Positions 1 to 7,197 of a DNA stretch of 9,536 nucleotides are shown piece after piece (the first letter of the stretch is position 1; each line of letters begins with the position of its first letter). Where the stretch lies: assembly GCA_023258655.1 (NCBI GenBank), contig JALQWO010000052.1, forward strand, positions 1 through 9,536, written 5' to 3'. This DNA comes from Bacteroidia bacterium. GTDB taxonomy: Bacteria; Bacteroidota; Bacteroidia; NS11-12g; UBA955. Position numbers and translations under genes: made by a program. The notes beneath the pieces were generated by a model, which worked only from the letters and a program-made list of their open reading frames with translations, ran no database searches and was not told the DNA's origin.

Positions 1-99
1 AAACGCGAAGTATTTCACACGTCGCGCCGGAGGTTACCAAGGACCTGGGTTGATGACTTCAGATGGCAGGGCGATACTTTGTAGCTTGGGCATTGTGCT
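1..99. other. Unassigned left edge, downstream of the ABC1 kinase gene
   Basis: No gene can be supported here. On the minus strand an ATG at 93-91 lies 6 bp after the kinase stop and opens a 19-codon frame (MPKLQSIALPSEVINPGPW) that ends at TAA 36-34. The same frame is then open again from 33 to the window edge. This could be the start of a third gene in the unit that is interrupted, or chance. On the plus strand one frame is open from the edge to a TAA at 101-103, which could equally be the tail of a convergent gene. Ninety-nine bases are too few to decide. Confidence 0.3.
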
Positions 100-1437
100 C
101 TAAGCCTTTTGCATCCAGTAAGAGACCAGTTTTTCAGACCAAGTATTTGATTTGATTTCAATGGATGCATTGAGGTCCGCCATCATGCTGTAAATGCCAA
201 AGTAGGTCCGATTCACATAGAGGGCGTGTTTACTCCCCCGCGGTTGGGTTGGGCGTTTGACTTCGGGTATCTGATAGATCTCCTCCCCTTTGGCATAGAT
301 CTCATCAATGAACGCATGGGTAAACTGAAATTGTTTTGACTCAAAAGGTCTACTGAGCAATGCGGTCATTTCGAGGAAAGCCGATTGCAGTTCTTCTTTT
401 ACGGCAGGAGAATCTTGGGGGAAAATGATTTCTATGTGACTCAACAATTGATCCACCACTGTTTGATTCTCGCGAATCTCAGGAACCAGCAGGGGGAAGT
501 AGTGATAATAGAAATCTTCCGGGACCACTTTCACACAACCAAAATCAATCACACCTACACGACCATCTTCTTGCAACAGAAAATTGCCTGGATGGGGATC
601 GGCATGTATCGCCAATTCTGTATGCAATTGGTGATTGTAAAAATCCCACAGTGCCTGAGCAACGCGATTTTTCACCGATTGCGATGGTTTTTTATCGAGA
701 AATTCTTTGAGGTGATCGCCAGCCAACCAATCCATTACCAATACTTTGGGACTGCTATATTCAGGGTAATAGGTTGGAAAAAATACATCGGGGATATTGG
801 CACATGCCATGGCAATCTCCTGTGATCGCTGCAGTTCAAGGGTATAATTGGTTTCTTCCAATAGCTTCTCCTCCACTTCTTGGAAGTACTTCTGCATTTC
901 TTTCTCAGGCAATCCAAACATCGCATTGGCAACGGGCTTCACCATTTTCAAATCGCTTTGAATGCTATCTGCAATGCCGGGATATTGCACTTTCACTGCC
1001 AGTGTTTTGCCATCCTTTTGAGCCTGGTGCACCTGTCCGATACTGGCTGCCGCGCTGCATTGGGTATTGAACTGATCAAACACATCAAAAGGGGATTTCC
1101 CCACCGATTTCTGGAAAGTTCTTACCACCAGGGGCCCGGACATTGGCGGTGCCGAGTACTGTGACAGTGCAAACTTATCGGTGTATGCCCGCGGAAGCAG
1201 GTTTTTATCCATGCTCAACATTTGCGCAACTTTGAGCGCGCTGCCTTTAAGCTGACTCAATGATTGGTATATATCGTTGGCGTTGTTCGCGTGCAATTCT
1301 TCTTTGGTGGTATCGCCATTGATGGTTTTTTTGGCGTAATACTTTAAGTAGTTGCCACCAATTTTCGCTCCTGCACCTACCAATTTCATGGCACGTTCTA
1401 CCTTGGAGGTAGGAATTTTGTCTTGGGTATCGATCAT
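100..1437 (-). CDS. ABC1/UbiB (AarF/ADCK)-family atypical protein kinase-like protein, 445 aa
   Basis: The family landmarks appear in order: K69-V-A-Q72 at the place of the KxGQ motif, the alanine-rich nucleotide loop SAAASIGQVH (128-137), the ATP-binding lysine in AVKV (K148), the EET-N acidic segment (194-197), the catalytic loop HADPHPGN (278-285, with D280 and N285), and DFG (298-300). UbiB/Coq8 relatives are ATPases that support ubiquinone or other isoprenoid-lipid metabolism; the substrate of this one is not visible. There is no obvious C-terminal membrane anchor, unlike E. coli UbiB, so it may not be the canonical ubiquinone protein. The KVAQ variant replaces the family glycine with alanine. 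The ATG at 1437 overlaps the TetR stop (ATGA, 1437-1434), so the two genes are probably translationally coupled and co-regulated. Family assignment is firm; role is open. Confidence 0.93.
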   Translation of the reverse strand: MIDTQDKIPTSKVERAMKLVGAGAKIGGNYLKYYAKKTINGDTTKEELHANNANDIYQSLSQLKGSALKVAQMLSMDKNLLPRAYTDKFALSQYSAPPMSGPLVVRTFQKSVGKSPFDVFDQFNTQCSAAASIGQVHQAQKDGKTLAVKVQYPGIADSIQSDLKMVKPVANAMFGLPEKEMQKYFQEVEEKLLEETNYTLELQRSQEIAMACANIPDVFFPTYYPEYSSPKVLVMDWLAGDHLKEFLDKKPSQSVKNRVAQALWDFYNHQLHTELAIHADPHPGNFLLQEDGRVGVIDFGCVKVVPEDFYYHYFPLLVPEIRENQTVVDQLLSHIEIIFPQDSPAVKEELQSAFLEMTALLSRPFESKQFQFTHAFIDEIYAKGEEIYQIPEVKRPTQPRGSKHALYVNRTYFGIYSMMADLNASIEIKSNTWSEKLVSYWMQKA

Positions 1438-2063
1438 CGCTGAAATCCTTGGATCAAGAATTTGCCAAAATCAAAGAGTTTATCCACGGCATTTCTGCCC
1501 ACAAAATCCATGGTGAGTTGTACCGATTTTTCAATACAAGCATCGGTGCGTTCAAAATCGGCGGAATCATCTTTGAGCCAAAAATGCATCACGAAAGCCA
1601 AGTTCATTCCCAATGCCTCAACATTCAACTTGGAAACCACTTTGCGGTCGGGGATTTCGCCTTGGTTACTCGCCATATCGAGCAATGGTTTCACTGTAGA
1701 TTGAAAAGCTTCACGCAAGGCCATCAACCCTTTTACTTGGTCCATTGGGTTTTTCCAATCCTTGAATTTCCACAACAAATAGCTGCGGATATCGCGCAAA
1801 CTCTCTATGAAGGCAAAATGCAACGTCAACATCTTCTCAGTCAATCCATATGCCGCAAATTGATCGTCTTGGGCGAATTTATCGGCTACCGACATCCATC
1901 GCATCACCAATACCGATTCTTCTACCTTTTCCAGGCTCCCGAAATGATGGTAAAACTCGTTTTCCTCCATGTTCAAATGCTCACACAATTGATACACGTT
2001 GGCAGGTGCATGCCCCTCTTTGAGGCAGTATTTCACGTATTCAGAAACAATTTGATTTTTCAT
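1434..2063 (-). CDS. TetR/AcrR-family transcriptional regulator, 209 aa
   Basis: The N-terminus has the TetR helix-turn-helix pattern: a first helix (about 3-15), then NVYQLCEHLNMEENEFYHHF (22-41) followed by GSLEKV, which matches the family's recognition helix and its FYxxFxSKExL-like ending. The remainder (about 65-205) is an all-helical ligand or dimerisation domain that resembles the TetR_C_23 type found beside ABC1 kinases; that subfamily call is from memory. I start the protein at ATG 2063 (MKNQIVSEYVKY). An in-frame start at 2087 would add MFVIQARH, which does not look like TetR sequence. The stop overlaps the kinase start by 4 bp, so the regulator and kinase form one unit, and the regulator probably controls that unit. 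The effector is unknown. Two bulky residues in HFWLKDD and LLWKFKDW suggest a hydrophobic pocket, which is inference. Confidence 0.85.
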   Translation of the reverse strand: MKNQIVSEYVKYCLKEGHAPANVYQLCEHLNMEENEFYHHFGSLEKVEESVLVMRWMSVADKFAQDDQFAAYGLTEKMLTLHFAFIESLRDIRSYLLWKFKDWKNPMDQVKGLMALREAFQSTVKPLLDMASNQGEIPDRKVVSKLNVEALGMNLAFVMHFWLKDDSADFERTDACIEKSVQLTMDFVGRNAVDKLFDFGKFLIQGFQR

Positions 2064-2146
2064 GTGTCTTGCTTGTATAACAAACACGACAACTGCGGGA
2101 AAGTTTTGGATTTTATTTGATTGGTTCTGTGTTATTTTGCATATAC
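2064..2146. promoter_or_regulatory. Divergent intergenic region with short palindrome, candidate TetR operator
   Basis: This 83-bp gap separates the divergent TetR and DUF4290 genes and must hold start signals for both. A small inverted repeat TTGT-ATA-ACAA lies at 2073-2083, just upstream of the TetR start, and a looser outer match (GTGT at 2064-2067, ACAC at 2084-2087) surrounds it. This is where an autoregulatory TetR site would sit, but the repeat is short. On the plus strand TTATTTTG (2132-2139) is one mismatch from TAnnTTTG and only 7 bp before the DUF4290 ATG. A TTTTG at 2104-2108 could serve as its upstream element, with long spacing (23 bp). No perfect promoter box is visible on either strand. 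Confidence 0.3.
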
Positions 2147-2815
2147 ATGCTTACGCTCCAAGACGATTACAATACCCAAAGAACCGCATTAGGCATCGCC
2201 GAGTACGGACGTCACGTGCAAGAGTACATCGACCACATCAAATCCTTGCCCAGCAAAGAAGAGCGAACCTCTTGGGTGCACAATCTGGCCCAAATCATGG
2301 CCACTTTGAACCCCGAAATCAAACAGCAGGCGAATTACAAAGAGATTTTGTGGGGACATATATTCCAAATTGCCGATTACGAATTGGATGTTGACTGTCC
2401 ATATGAAATCGTTCAGGTAAAAAAAGAATTCGTAAGGCCTGAACATTTGGGCTACAATTCCAGCGGCATCCGCTTCCGTTTTTATGGTCGAAACCTCCAA
2501 ATGATGATTGATCGAGCGGCGGAAATGGAAGATGGCGAATTAAAACAAGATTTGGTAAACATGATTGCCTCATTCATGTATAATTCTTGCAAGGCTTGGA
2601 ACAACGAGAATTTAAGCAATGAAGTAATTGCCGACCACTTGAAAACGTTATCCAAAGGACAATTGAATATTGAAGGATCAGAATTGGTGGTAAGTGCGGA
2701 CACCACAGTGAGCATTAGAAGACCTGCCCAGCAGAAGCCGCAGCACTTCGGACGCAGCAACAACAAAAACAACAAGAACAATAAAAACCGCGGAAAAAAC
2801 TACCGCAGATTCTAA
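2147..2815 (+). CDS. DUF4290-family protein with basic Asn/Lys-rich tail, 222 aa
   Basis: The opening DDYNTQRTALGIAEYGRHVQ (6-25) and the following helical body (to about 165, including MATLNPE at 51-57 and VRPEHLGYNSSGIRFRFYGR at 96-115) match the DUF4290 family of Bacteroidota, whose function is unknown. There is no signal peptide or membrane segment, so it should be cytoplasmic. Residues 191-222 form a low-complexity tail rich in N, K and R (NNKNNKNNKNRGKNYRRF), probably disordered and able to bind nucleic acid or acidic surfaces. I choose ATG 2147 because family members begin just before the YNTQR segment; an upstream TTG at 2117 would add ten hydrophobic residues without family support. 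murA starts 3 bp after the stop, so the two are almost certainly co-transcribed, which hints at a cell-wall or cell-division connection. Confidence 0.88.
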   Translation: MLTLQDDYNTQRTALGIAEYGRHVQEYIDHIKSLPSKEERTSWVHNLAQIMATLNPEIKQQANYKEILWGHIFQIADYELDVDCPYEIVQVKKEFVRPEHLGYNSSGIRFRFYGRNLQMMIDRAAEMEDGELKQDLVNMIASFMYNSCKAWNNENLSNEVIADHLKTLSKGQLNIEGSELVVSADTTVSIRRPAQQKPQHFGRSNNKNNKNNKNRGKNYRRF

Positions 2816-2818
2816 CCC

Positions 2819-4126
2819 ATGGCCATATTTGAAATTGAGGGCGGACACAAACTCCGCGGGGAAATCATCCCACAGGGTGCCAAAAACGAGGCATTACAAG
2901 TCATTTGCGCTGTGCTACTCACAGCCGAACCTGTAACCATCACAAACATTCCCGAAATCAGGGATGTTTTGAAATTGATTGAGTTGTTGCAGAGTTTGGG
3001 CGTAAAGGTTACCCGCAATGAGCGCGGTTCCTTCACCTTCATTTCAGACGACATCAACCTCGAATTTCTGAACAGTCCCGAATTCAAGAAGCAGGGCGCT
3101 GCATTGCGTGGATCCATCATGATTGTGGGTCCGCTGTTGGCGCGCTTTGGTCGTGGCTACATTCCCTCACCAGGCGGTGATAAAATTGGTCGTAGGCGTT
3201 TGGATACACATTTTGAGGGCTTCATCAACTTGGGCGCCAAGTTCGAATTTCAAGCGGAAAACAACTTCTATAAGGTAAGCAGTGATCGCCTAAAAGGGTG
3301 TTACATGCTCCTAGACGAAGCTTCTGTTACCGGAACTGCGAATATTTTGATGGCCGCGGCCCTTGCCGAAGGCACAACCACCATTTACAATGCCGCTTGT
3401 GAGCCTTACTTGCAACAACTCTGTTTGATGTTGAATCGCATGGGGGCGAAGATTACAGGCATCGGCTCTAACCAACTCACCATCGAGGGCGTTGGCAGCA
3501 TGAATGGTTGCGAACACCGTTGCCTACCAGACATGATCGAAATTGGGAGCTTTATTGGCATGGCAGCGATCACACAAAGCGAAATCACCTTGAAAGACTG
3601 TCGGGTAGACATGTTGGGCATCATCCCCAAAATGTTCCAGCGTTTGGGTGTAAAACTGGAAATCAAAGGCGATGACATTTACATCCCTGCGATGGATCAT
3701 TACGAAATTGACACATTTATCGACGGTTCTATTTTGACTGTATCCGACCAAATTTGGCCAGGCTTCACCCCCGATTTGATATCAATCGCCCTGGTTACCG
3801 CAACCCAAGCCAGGGGAACGGTACTGATTCATCAAAAGATGTTTGAAAGTCGGTTGTTCTTCGTTGACAACCTGATCGACATGGGAGCCCAGATCATTCT
3901 GTGCGATCCTCACCGCGCCACAGTCATCGGCTTGGATCGCAGAACGCAACTCAAAGGCATCACCATGAGTTCTCCTGACATCCGCGCGGGGGTTGCTTTG
4001 TTGATTGCCGCCATGAGCGCCAAAGGCAAGAGCACCATCAAGAACATCGAACAGATCGACCGTGGTTATGAGCGCATTGAAGAGCGACTCAATGCTTTGG
4101 GGGCAAAAATCACCCGTGTAGAATAA
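2819..4126 (+). CDS. murA: UDP-N-acetylglucosamine 1-carboxyvinyltransferase (MurA), 435 aa
   Basis: MurA transfers enolpyruvate from phosphoenolpyruvate to UDP-GlcNAc, the first committed cytoplasmic step of peptidoglycan synthesis. The whole EPSP-synthase-like fold is present at normal length (about 420-435 aa). Landmarks: G20-A-K22-N23 (substrate-binding Lys and Asn), R97 in LRGSIMIVGPLLARFG, the mobile loop SPGGDKIGRRRLD (117-129), the catalytic Asp in TPDLI (D319), R345 in ESRLFFV, R389 in SPDIRAGVALL and R415 in IDRGYERIEERL. In the loop the usual Cys (Cys115 of E. coli) is D121. Natural Cys-to-Asp MurAs, as in Mycobacterium and Chlamydia, remain active but are not alkylated by fosfomycin. 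The ATG at 2819 is 3 bp after the DUF4290 stop, with no Shine-Dalgarno sequence, so translation is probably coupled. Confidence 0.97.
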   Translation: MAIFEIEGGHKLRGEIIPQGAKNEALQVICAVLLTAEPVTITNIPEIRDVLKLIELLQSLGVKVTRNERGSFTFISDDINLEFLNSPEFKKQGAALRGSIMIVGPLLARFGRGYIPSPGGDKIGRRRLDTHFEGFINLGAKFEFQAENNFYKVSSDRLKGCYMLLDEASVTGTANILMAAALAEGTTTIYNAACEPYLQQLCLMLNRMGAKITGIGSNQLTIEGVGSMNGCEHRCLPDMIEIGSFIGMAAITQSEITLKDCRVDMLGIIPKMFQRLGVKLEIKGDDIYIPAMDHYEIDTFIDGSILTVSDQIWPGFTPDLISIALVTATQARGTVLIHQKMFESRLFFVDNLIDMGAQIILCDPHRATVIGLDRRTQLKGITMSSPDIRAGVALLIAAMSAKGKSTIKNIEQIDRGYERIEERLNALGAKITRVE

Positions 4127-4150
4127 TCGCTGTAGCGATGCCTTTTGTTT
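4127..4150 (+). terminator. Weak candidate terminator after murA
   Basis: Directly after the murA stop, TCGC (4127-4130) and GCGA (4135-4138) can form a 4-bp stem with a TGTA loop (the inner T-A could also pair). A T-rich stretch, CCTTTTGTTT (4141-4150), follows. The stem is short and the T tract broken, so this is a weak intrinsic terminator at best. The murA gene converges on the DUF5723 gene across a 95-bp gap (4127-4221), so some termination signal is expected here. Confidence 0.25.
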
Positions 4151-4221
4151 GAACTGTAAGCACTGAAATTATTCAGGGCGATATTTCTTTAACACGGCTC
4201 CTTTTTTGGCACCAACCTTGA

Positions 4222-5718
4222 CTACTTCTTTTTGAATTTACCCACTGAAGTACTTACACCAAAATAGAAGTTAACGCCTTTGATGTTGTTGGACATGAGG
4301 TTGGTCACAAAGTTATCAGAGCCCATGAAGACCGGTCCCAGTCGTACAAATGCACCAACATTCCCTTTGCGGTAATCTTGTGTAAGTCCCATCGGCATTG
4401 CTACCTCAAGCCATTTCGTTTCGATTCTGGGACTTACGATAAGCGAAGACGGCTGTCTAAAACCCAAGGTTTTCGCCGCAACGAGCGATTGTTGCCAGTG
4501 AAACGAGGCATATACACGACTCATCAACCGCAAATCGCCTTGAATCTGCAATTGGGTTGGCAAGGCGATAGACTGCGTTTTGGCCACCTTGGTATAATTC
4601 ATATTGTCGCGGGCAAATTGCTCCAAATAACCAAACCCTTCGGCACTTCCTTGTGCAAAGGCGCCGAGGAATGCGGCATCGGTTTTCAAGGTAACAGGCG
4701 TTGTGTTACTCATGGTAAACGACGTGACTTGATTCTTGTAACTCACTTGTCCAAAATCCATCAACGAAGCCGCCAAGCGCCATCGATAATTACGCACAGT
4801 GGGATCACCCAGCCATCGCTCTTTGAATTGCACCACGGATCCGCCTTTTCCACCTTCTACGCTGATTCCAAAATCAAAGCCCACCCCATTGCCGATGATG
4901 TCTCTGAAAGATGGCAAACCACCCAAAATAGCACCCCGCATCATCCGTTGAAGCACTTGGGTCTGGGAATAGGAAACCTCCAAATCGCTGTTTTGAATCA
5001 CCAGAGAATCACGACCAAAGGTATTCACTTTCATGCCTTGACTGATGAGGGAAACATGTCCCAATCCCATGATGTATTTGGCAGTGGCACCCAGGGATAT
5101 TTTTACCTTTTTGGCATCCACCAAGGCGTAGGCAAAAGAGGCGCCCAACTCTTGGTAGGCGTTGGCTTGAAAGGAAAATGGATTGCTGGCAGACTGCAAC
5201 AATTGAAGACCCGCGGTGTTATTTCTGCCGCTATCAATCAACACACGGGCATAAGCCAACGTGGCGTCGGAGACATTTTTTATGGCGATGTTGCTGCGGG
5301 AGCGACTGTGGGTAGCCCATACGGCCCTTTGACCTATTCGTTTTGCATAAGACGGACCGCGCCACTCCAAACCCATAAACGCCCAGCCTTCCATTCCCAC
5401 GGGGTAACTTTGGAGATATTCATTTTTCCACGCCACTTTGCCTTTCTCGTTGAGATAATTCGCGGGCACATTGGCATTGAGGGCTTGCCATAGGGTAAAT
5501 GGCGCTGTGAGGGACACGAGATTGGTATTGACTTCCGCACTGAAAGTAGACATGTTGGCATGGCGTTTATAGGCCATAGAAGTCAACAATGCGGGATTGC
5601 TATACACGCTGTGAACGCCGCCAAAATTACTATTTTGCAATCCATTGAGTGTTTGGGCGACTGCATTCGTAACCCCCAACTGAATCAACAATGCGGACAG
5701 GAGACAGCGAATATTCAT
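4222..5718 (-). CDS. DUF5723-family outer-membrane-type protein, 498 aa
   Basis: A signal peptide is clear: MNIRCLLSALLIQLGVTNAV followed by A-Q, with cleavage likely after AVA (residue 21). The mature start QTLNGLQNSNFGGVHSVYSN, including the SNPALL that follows, is typical of the DUF5723 family of Bacteroidota, which resembles FadL/PorV-like outer-membrane beta-barrels. The rest alternates short polar and aromatic strands with turns, consistent with a barrel (for example SPRIETKWLEVAMPMGL and VNFYFGVSTSVGKF near the end), but I cannot confirm a barrel from sequence alone. No function is established. It follows the T9SS cargo gene on the same strand, but a strong terminator separates them, so it is probably transcribed alone. 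The stop (TAG 4224-4222) follows a C-AAA-AAG sequence, and the -1 frame continues for 19 codons beyond it (see findings). Confidence 0.82.
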   Translation of the reverse strand: MNIRCLLSALLIQLGVTNAVAQTLNGLQNSNFGGVHSVYSNPALLTSMAYKRHANMSTFSAEVNTNLVSLTAPFTLWQALNANVPANYLNEKGKVAWKNEYLQSYPVGMEGWAFMGLEWRGPSYAKRIGQRAVWATHSRSRSNIAIKNVSDATLAYARVLIDSGRNNTAGLQLLQSASNPFSFQANAYQELGASFAYALVDAKKVKISLGATAKYIMGLGHVSLISQGMKVNTFGRDSLVIQNSDLEVSYSQTQVLQRMMRGAILGGLPSFRDIIGNGVGFDFGISVEGGKGGSVVQFKERWLGDPTVRNYRWRLAASLMDFGQVSYKNQVTSFTMSNTTPVTLKTDAAFLGAFAQGSAEGFGYLEQFARDNMNYTKVAKTQSIALPTQLQIQGDLRLMSRVYASFHWQQSLVAAKTLGFRQPSSLIVSPRIETKWLEVAMPMGLTQDYRKGNVGAFVRLGPVFMGSDNFVTNLMSNNIKGVNFYFGVSTSVGKFKKK

Positions 5719-5731
5719 GATTTTGTATGAG

Positions 5732-5758
5732 CAAATGTCGTGCTAAATTATTGTTCAA
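5732..5758 (-). promoter_or_regulatory. Possible promoter for the DUF5723 gene
   Basis: On the minus strand GACATTTG (5739-5732) is one mismatch from the Bacteroidota -7 box TAnnTTTG, and a TTG (5758-5756) lies 16 bp upstream. That spacing is shorter than usual (about 19-20). It sits between the terminator at 5767-5798 and the gene start at 5718, where a promoter is needed. The transcript would have a leader of roughly ten bases. Confidence 0.3.
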
Positions 5759-5766
5759 GCAGGGAT

Positions 5767-5798
5767 AAAAAAAAGAGCCGGGCAAGCCCGGCTCTTTT
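5767..5798 (-). terminator. Strong intrinsic terminator of the T9SS cargo gene
   Basis: A perfect 13-bp inverted repeat, AAAAGAGCCGGGC (5771-5783) and GCCCGGCTCTTTT (5786-5798), is separated by 2 bp. Read on the minus strand, the GC-rich stem ends in eight T residues (5774-5767), the textbook form of a Rho-independent terminator. It begins 19 bp after the stop of the gene at 5818-7176. Read on the plus strand it has only four T residues, so it may also stop antisense transcripts but less well. A second small inverted repeat, ATTCTC-AA-GAGAAT (5805-5818), lies right at the stop codon. Confidence 0.9.
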
Positions 5799-5817
5799 CA
5801 TATGATTCTCAAGAGAA

Positions 5818-7176
5818 TTAGTTCACAGTCAATTTGCTGCTCATGCGACCCAAATTGCTTTCAACAGTAACCATGTAGATACCTTTTGACAATCCTTGGG
5901 TGCTAACAGAAATGGCGTTCTGACCAGCGATGCAATTTACAGAAGCAGAAGTACTTACCACACGACCGTTCAAGTCAGTAACTACAGCTTTAACCGCTGA
6001 TGGCGCTGTCAAATCGAACACTACATCTGCAGAAGCATTGCTTGCCACTGGGTTAGGATATACTTGAACACCAGACAAACCTGCAACTACATTTTTGGTA
6101 GACAAGTTGGGAGTGGTCAAATGGATGAAGCTAGGGAAGAAAATGGTGTTACCAAAAACAGTACCTGGCAAGTAAGACTTCAAGAAACCGAACAAAGTTT
6201 GACCATAACGAACTTGGAAGTTAGATACAAACATGTTGTTGATTTTGTTGGTTGAAGTAATAGATTGATCATGGCCATCCAAAGAAGCCAAACGAACACC
6301 ATACATATTGTATTTTTTGAATACAGTGGAGCCGTTGTAAGCCATACCCGTATCGCCCAAGGCCGCTTTCACCATTGGCTGATATACAACGCTAAAAGCA
6401 AACAAGGTGGTTGTTCCGTCAGCACCGTTGGTTGACTTAGAAGTTACATTGGGTAGAGAAGCGAATGTGCGACCGAAGAAAGACTTAGGAACGCCATTTT
6501 CCATCACCACACTGTCGGCATAGTCCTTGGTCAACAACAGAGTGTCGGTTTTGATCGCAGCACTGTTCAACAATGATTTATAAGACAACTTATCCACTGA
6601 GGGAGTGCCATAACGGTAAGTCACACCAGGATTGCTTTGAAACGTGTAACCACCGACTTTGATGCCTGTAATGTTGAAATATTGAATGTATACAGTATCT
6701 ACGACATCAACCATGTTACCACCAATCTTCACTTGGTCAATTTGACGGATGTAAAATTGGGTAAATGCCAAAGTATCTACTGTGTAGGGATTGAAGCGTG
6801 TCAATACCTCTGCTTTGTTCAAGAAGGTTGAATCCTTTGGATCGAAGGTTGTTCCCACGATGTGGAATCCCAATTTTGATTTGGTACCATCGCTGTATAC
6901 CATACACAAGTTGGTATCAGGTTGAATGAAGTTTACAAATCCACTCAACGTTTGACCCAACAACTCGTTTTCTTCATACGCTTTGGTAAACTCATACCAA
7001 TTGCTGTAGCTTTCAGCACGACGAGTTGGCGTCAATGCCTTGTCTTTCAACATGTAAGTTGTTTTGCTTACCTTGATGTTTTTCTGCTCTTTTGGCACAT
7101 CGAAACCGGGAGCCTGAGCCATAGCGGCTGTGGTCAATCCCATCATAGCCACCAATGAAAGTAATGATTTTTTCAT
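5818..7176 (-). CDS. Secreted protein with T9SS type A C-terminal sorting domain, 452 aa
   Basis: The N-terminus MKKSLLSLVAMMGLTTAAMA is a Sec signal peptide, with cleavage near AMA-Q. Residues about 370-452 form a T9SS type A sorting domain: VYPNP opens it, then VVFDLTAPSAVKAVVTDLNG, the LSKGIYMVTVES strand pair, and KLTVN at the end. Such domains direct the protein across the outer membrane by the type IX machinery and are removed on the way. The central 340 residues, rich in Thr, Asn, Tyr and Val, look like extracellular beta-sheet, but I recognise no enzyme or binding domain and no catalytic motif. I chose ATG 7176: a longer frame from 7242 would run through the promoter box. A strong promoter box and a strong terminator make this a single-gene transcript. 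Confidence 0.88.
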   Translation of the reverse strand: MKKSLLSLVAMMGLTTAAMAQAPGFDVPKEQKNIKVSKTTYMLKDKALTPTRRAESYSNWYEFTKAYEENELLGQTLSGFVNFIQPDTNLCMVYSDGTKSKLGFHIVGTTFDPKDSTFLNKAEVLTRFNPYTVDTLAFTQFYIRQIDQVKIGGNMVDVVDTVYIQYFNITGIKVGGYTFQSNPGVTYRYGTPSVDKLSYKSLLNSAAIKTDTLLLTKDYADSVVMENGVPKSFFGRTFASLPNVTSKSTNGADGTTTLFAFSVVYQPMVKAALGDTGMAYNGSTVFKKYNMYGVRLASLDGHDQSITSTNKINNMFVSNFQVRYGQTLFGFLKSYLPGTVFGNTIFFPSFIHLTTPNLSTKNVVAGLSGVQVYPNPVASNASADVVFDLTAPSAVKAVVTDLNGRVVSTSASVNCIAGQNAISVSTQGLSKGIYMVTVESNLGRMSSKLTVN

Positions 7177-7197
7177 CTTGTTAAATTCTCTTAAACG

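Noticed and set aside
1449..2120. Open frame of 223 codons on the plus strand opposite the TetR gene
   Set aside because: It is a shadow of the TetR gene; the minus-strand product has a helix-turn-helix and a coupled downstream gene, and the plus-strand product resembles nothing.
4378..5493. Long open frame (371 codons) on the plus strand
   Set aside because: It lies wholly antisense to the DUF5723 gene. Its translation is rich in His, Gly and Arg with no family resemblance, while the minus-strand frame has a signal peptide and family signature.
5805..5818. Inverted repeat ATTCTC-AA-GAGAAT at the stop of the T9SS cargo gene as a separate terminator
   Set aside because: It has a 6-bp AT-rich stem, a 2-base loop and no T tract; the strong hairpin at 5767-5798 explains termination.
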